Positions 5,756-7,207 of a stretch of DNA of 7,207 nt are shown one piece after another. Location: positions 1 through 7,207 of the forward strand of contig JAKAHL010000098.1 in NCBI GenBank assembly GCA_021815005.1, read 5' to 3'. The position numbers and the translations under genes are program-made. The notes under the pieces were generated by a model. That model had not been told where the DNA came from, did no database searches, and worked only from the letters and a program-made list of their open reading frames with translations. Within the stretch, counting starts at the first letter, position 1. Every line of letters begins with the position of its first letter. Source of the DNA: Chloroflexota bacterium. Its GTDB lineage: Bacteria > Chloroflexota > Limnocylindria > Limnocylindrales > CSP1-4.

Positions 5756-7207
5756 GTGCCGACCGACGACGAGCTCGACATCCCCGCCAACGGCGACGTC
5801 GCCGCGATCCTCCACGAGATCGGCGACCTGCTCGAGGTGAAGGGCGAGAACCCGTTCAAGACCACCGCCTACCACCGCGCCGCCGATGCCGTCGGCAAGG
5901 CGCCGTTCGACGTCGCGAGGACGTACGCGTCGGCCGACCGGCGAGCGATCCCGGGCGTCGGCGCGGCCATCGGCGACAAGATCGTCGAGCTGGCGACGAC
6001 GGGGCGCATCGCGCTGCTCGAGGCGCTGCGCACGGAGATGCCAGCCACCCTCGTGGACCTCCTGGCGATCCCGGGTGTCGGCCCCAAGACGGTGGCGCTG
6101 GTCTGGCGGGGCCTGGGCGTGGAGACCGTGGAGGACCTGCGTGAGGCCGCGGCAGCGGGCCGGCTCCGCACGCTCCGGGGGATCTCGGCCGGCGCCGAGC
6201 AACGGATCCTGGCCGAGATCGACGCTCGCGCCACGCGTTCCGTGCGCCTGCCGCTCGACCGGGCCCAGGCGATCGCCGACGTCCTCGCGGGCCAGCTGCG
6301 CGACGTGCCAGGCGTCACGCGCGTCGTGCAGGCCGGGTCGCTCCGGCGTCGGCGCGAGACGGTCGGCGACCTCGACCTGCTGGTGGAGACCCGGGACCCG
6401 GACGCGGTGATCGCCCGGCTGACCGCCCTCCCCGGCGCGGAGCGCGTGCTCGGCGCCGGCCGGGCCAAGGCGGCGGTCGTCCTGCGCGACGGCCCGCAGG
6501 TGGACCTCATGGTCATGCCGCCCGGCCAGGCGGGCACCTACCTGGTCCACTTCACCGGCTCGGCAGCGCACAACGTTGCCTTGCGCGGGCTGGCGCGCGA
6601 TCACGGCTGGAGCCTGTCCGAGAAGGGCTTCCTGCGCCTCGCGCCAGGCGGCGAGGCCCCCGCGGGCGACGAGGCCGAGCTCCGCACCTTCCCCGACGAG
6701 GCGGGCGTCTACGAGTTCCTGGGCCTGGCCCTCGTCCCGCCGGAGCTGCGCGAGGGGGAGGGGGAGATCGAGGCGGCGCGGGAGGGCCGCCTGCCCCGCC
6801 TGGTGACCGTCGCCGACCTGCGGGGCGACCTGCACGCGCACACCGACTGGAGCGACGGCGTCCACTCCGTCGAGCAGATGGCCGAGGCGGCCCGACGGCG
6901 GGGCCATGCCTACCAGGTCATCACCGACCACTCGCAGGGGCTGGGGATCGCGCACGGCCTGGATCCGGACCGAGTGGCGCTCCAGCGCTCGGTGATCGCC
7001 GCGCTCAACGCGCGGTTCGCCGCCGAGGACGCGGCCGGAGCGGCGCCGGCGGGCGCGGTGCCGGGCTTCCGGCTGCTCCACGGCTGCGAGCTCGAGATCC
7101 GCGCCGACGCCACGCTCGACTACGACGACGACCTGCTCGCTCGCTTCGACCTGGTGGTGGCCTCGGTGCACGTGGCGCGGCGCCAGACGCGCGAGGAGCT
7201 GACGCGG
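5756..7207 (+). CDS. polX: Family X DNA polymerase with PHP domain (PolX), 5' part
   Basis: The first 484 codons of a bacterial PolX (usually about 570 residues), open to the window end. Such enzymes fill short gaps in base-excision repair, and their PHP domain has metal-dependent 3'-5' exonuclease and AP-site processing activities. Visible: an N-terminal DNA-binding domain starting at IPANGDVAAIL with KGENPFKTTAYHRAAD, and two helix-hairpin-helix motifs, IPGVGAAIGDKI (about 64-76) and IPGVGPKTVAL (about 103-115). The palm domain has AGSLRR..ETVGDLDLLV with catalytic D205 and D207, third Asp D250 in QVDLMV, and HFTGS for nucleotide binding. The PHP domain has metal motifs DLHAHTD (358-364), ITDHS (389-393), GCELEI (443-448) and VASVH with H472, all intact. 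A short Ala/Gly-rich insert precedes GCELEI. GTG 5756 is chosen because it is the first start giving the full N-terminal domain. No Shine-Dalgarno is seen. Confidence 0.93.
   Translation, partial: MPTDDELDIPANGDVAAILHEIGDLLEVKGENPFKTTAYHRAADAVGKAPFDVARTYASADRRAIPGVGAAIGDKIVELATTGRIALLEALRTEMPATLVDLLAIPGVGPKTVALVWRGLGVETVEDLREAAAAGRLRTLRGISAGAEQRILAEIDARATRSVRLPLDRAQAIADVLAGQLRDVPGVTRVVQAGSLRRRRETVGDLDLLVETRDPDAVIARLTALPGAERVLGAGRAKAAVVLRDGPQVDLMVMPPGQAGTYLVHFTGSAAHNVALRGLARDHGWSLSEKGFLRLAPGGEAPAGDEAELRTFPDEAGVYEFLGLALVPPELREGEGEIEAAREGRLPRLVTVADLRGDLHAHTDWSDGVHSVEQMAEAARRRGHAYQVITDHSQGLGIAHGLDPDRVALQRSVIAALNARFAAEDAAGAAPAGAVPGFRLLHGCELEIRADATLDYDDDLLARFDLVVASVHVARRQTREELTR

Noticed and set aside
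5748..5758. ATG at 5748 as the polX start
   Set aside because: It is out of frame with the PolX reading frame; the in-frame GTG at 5756 gives the complete N-terminal domain.
6750..6790. G-rich runs in polX as a possible quadruplex
   Set aside because: Only two clear G-runs lie close together, and they encode a normal Glu/Gly linker between the polymerase and PHP domains.
5522..7171. Long antisense open frame opposite polX and the end of the second cyclase
   Set aside because: The + strand encodes unmistakable PolX and PHP motifs. The antisense reading shows only composition bias and no recognisable family.

Overview
The window is a compact, very GC-rich stretch (roughly 70-75% G+C by eye, with G or C at most third codon positions). 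All genes I can support lie on the + strand. I see no tRNA, rRNA, CRISPR array, insertion sequence or phage gene. The composition, the GAF-GGDEF proteins and a PolX with a C-terminal PHP domain would fit a high-GC Chloroflexota lineage or a relative. A high-GC actinobacterial lineage or Deinococcota is also possible. This placement is inference from gene style, not from a marker gene.

Left part (1-2049): the 3' end of fabH (beta-ketoacyl-ACP synthase III), then fabG (3-oxoacyl-ACP reductase) behind a clear Shine-Dalgarno, then an RmlC-like dTDP-4-dehydrorhamnose 3,5-epimerase starting 2 nt after the fabG stop. The spacing suggests one transcription unit that joins the start and first reduction step of fatty-acid elongation to a sugar-nucleotide epimerase. 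The usual fabD and acpP between fabH and fabG are absent. A 2.4-copy, 19-bp tandem repeat runs over the epimerase stop codon.

Middle part (2214-5658): two consecutive membrane-anchored diguanylate cyclases. The first has two membrane segments, two GAF domains and a GGDEF domain. The second has one or two weak membrane segments, a GAF-like domain interrupted by an Ala/Pro-rich stretch, and a GGEEF-type domain. Both keep the catalytic motif and the RxxD product-inhibition site. The 115-nt gap between them holds a cluster of short palindromes and a TACCAT element.

Right part (5669-7207): a GC-rich hairpin follows the second cyclase. Then comes a TACCAT element 6 nt before the GTG start of a family X DNA polymerase (PolX) with a PHP domain, cut by the window end. 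It may be transcribed as a leaderless mRNA.

Overall this is mostly recognisable housekeeping and signalling content. I do not see convincing evidence of a new multi-gene system. The points most worth a second look are the tandem cyclases with their shared-looking promoter elements, the repeat-encoded insert in the second cyclase, and the possible leaderless polX.
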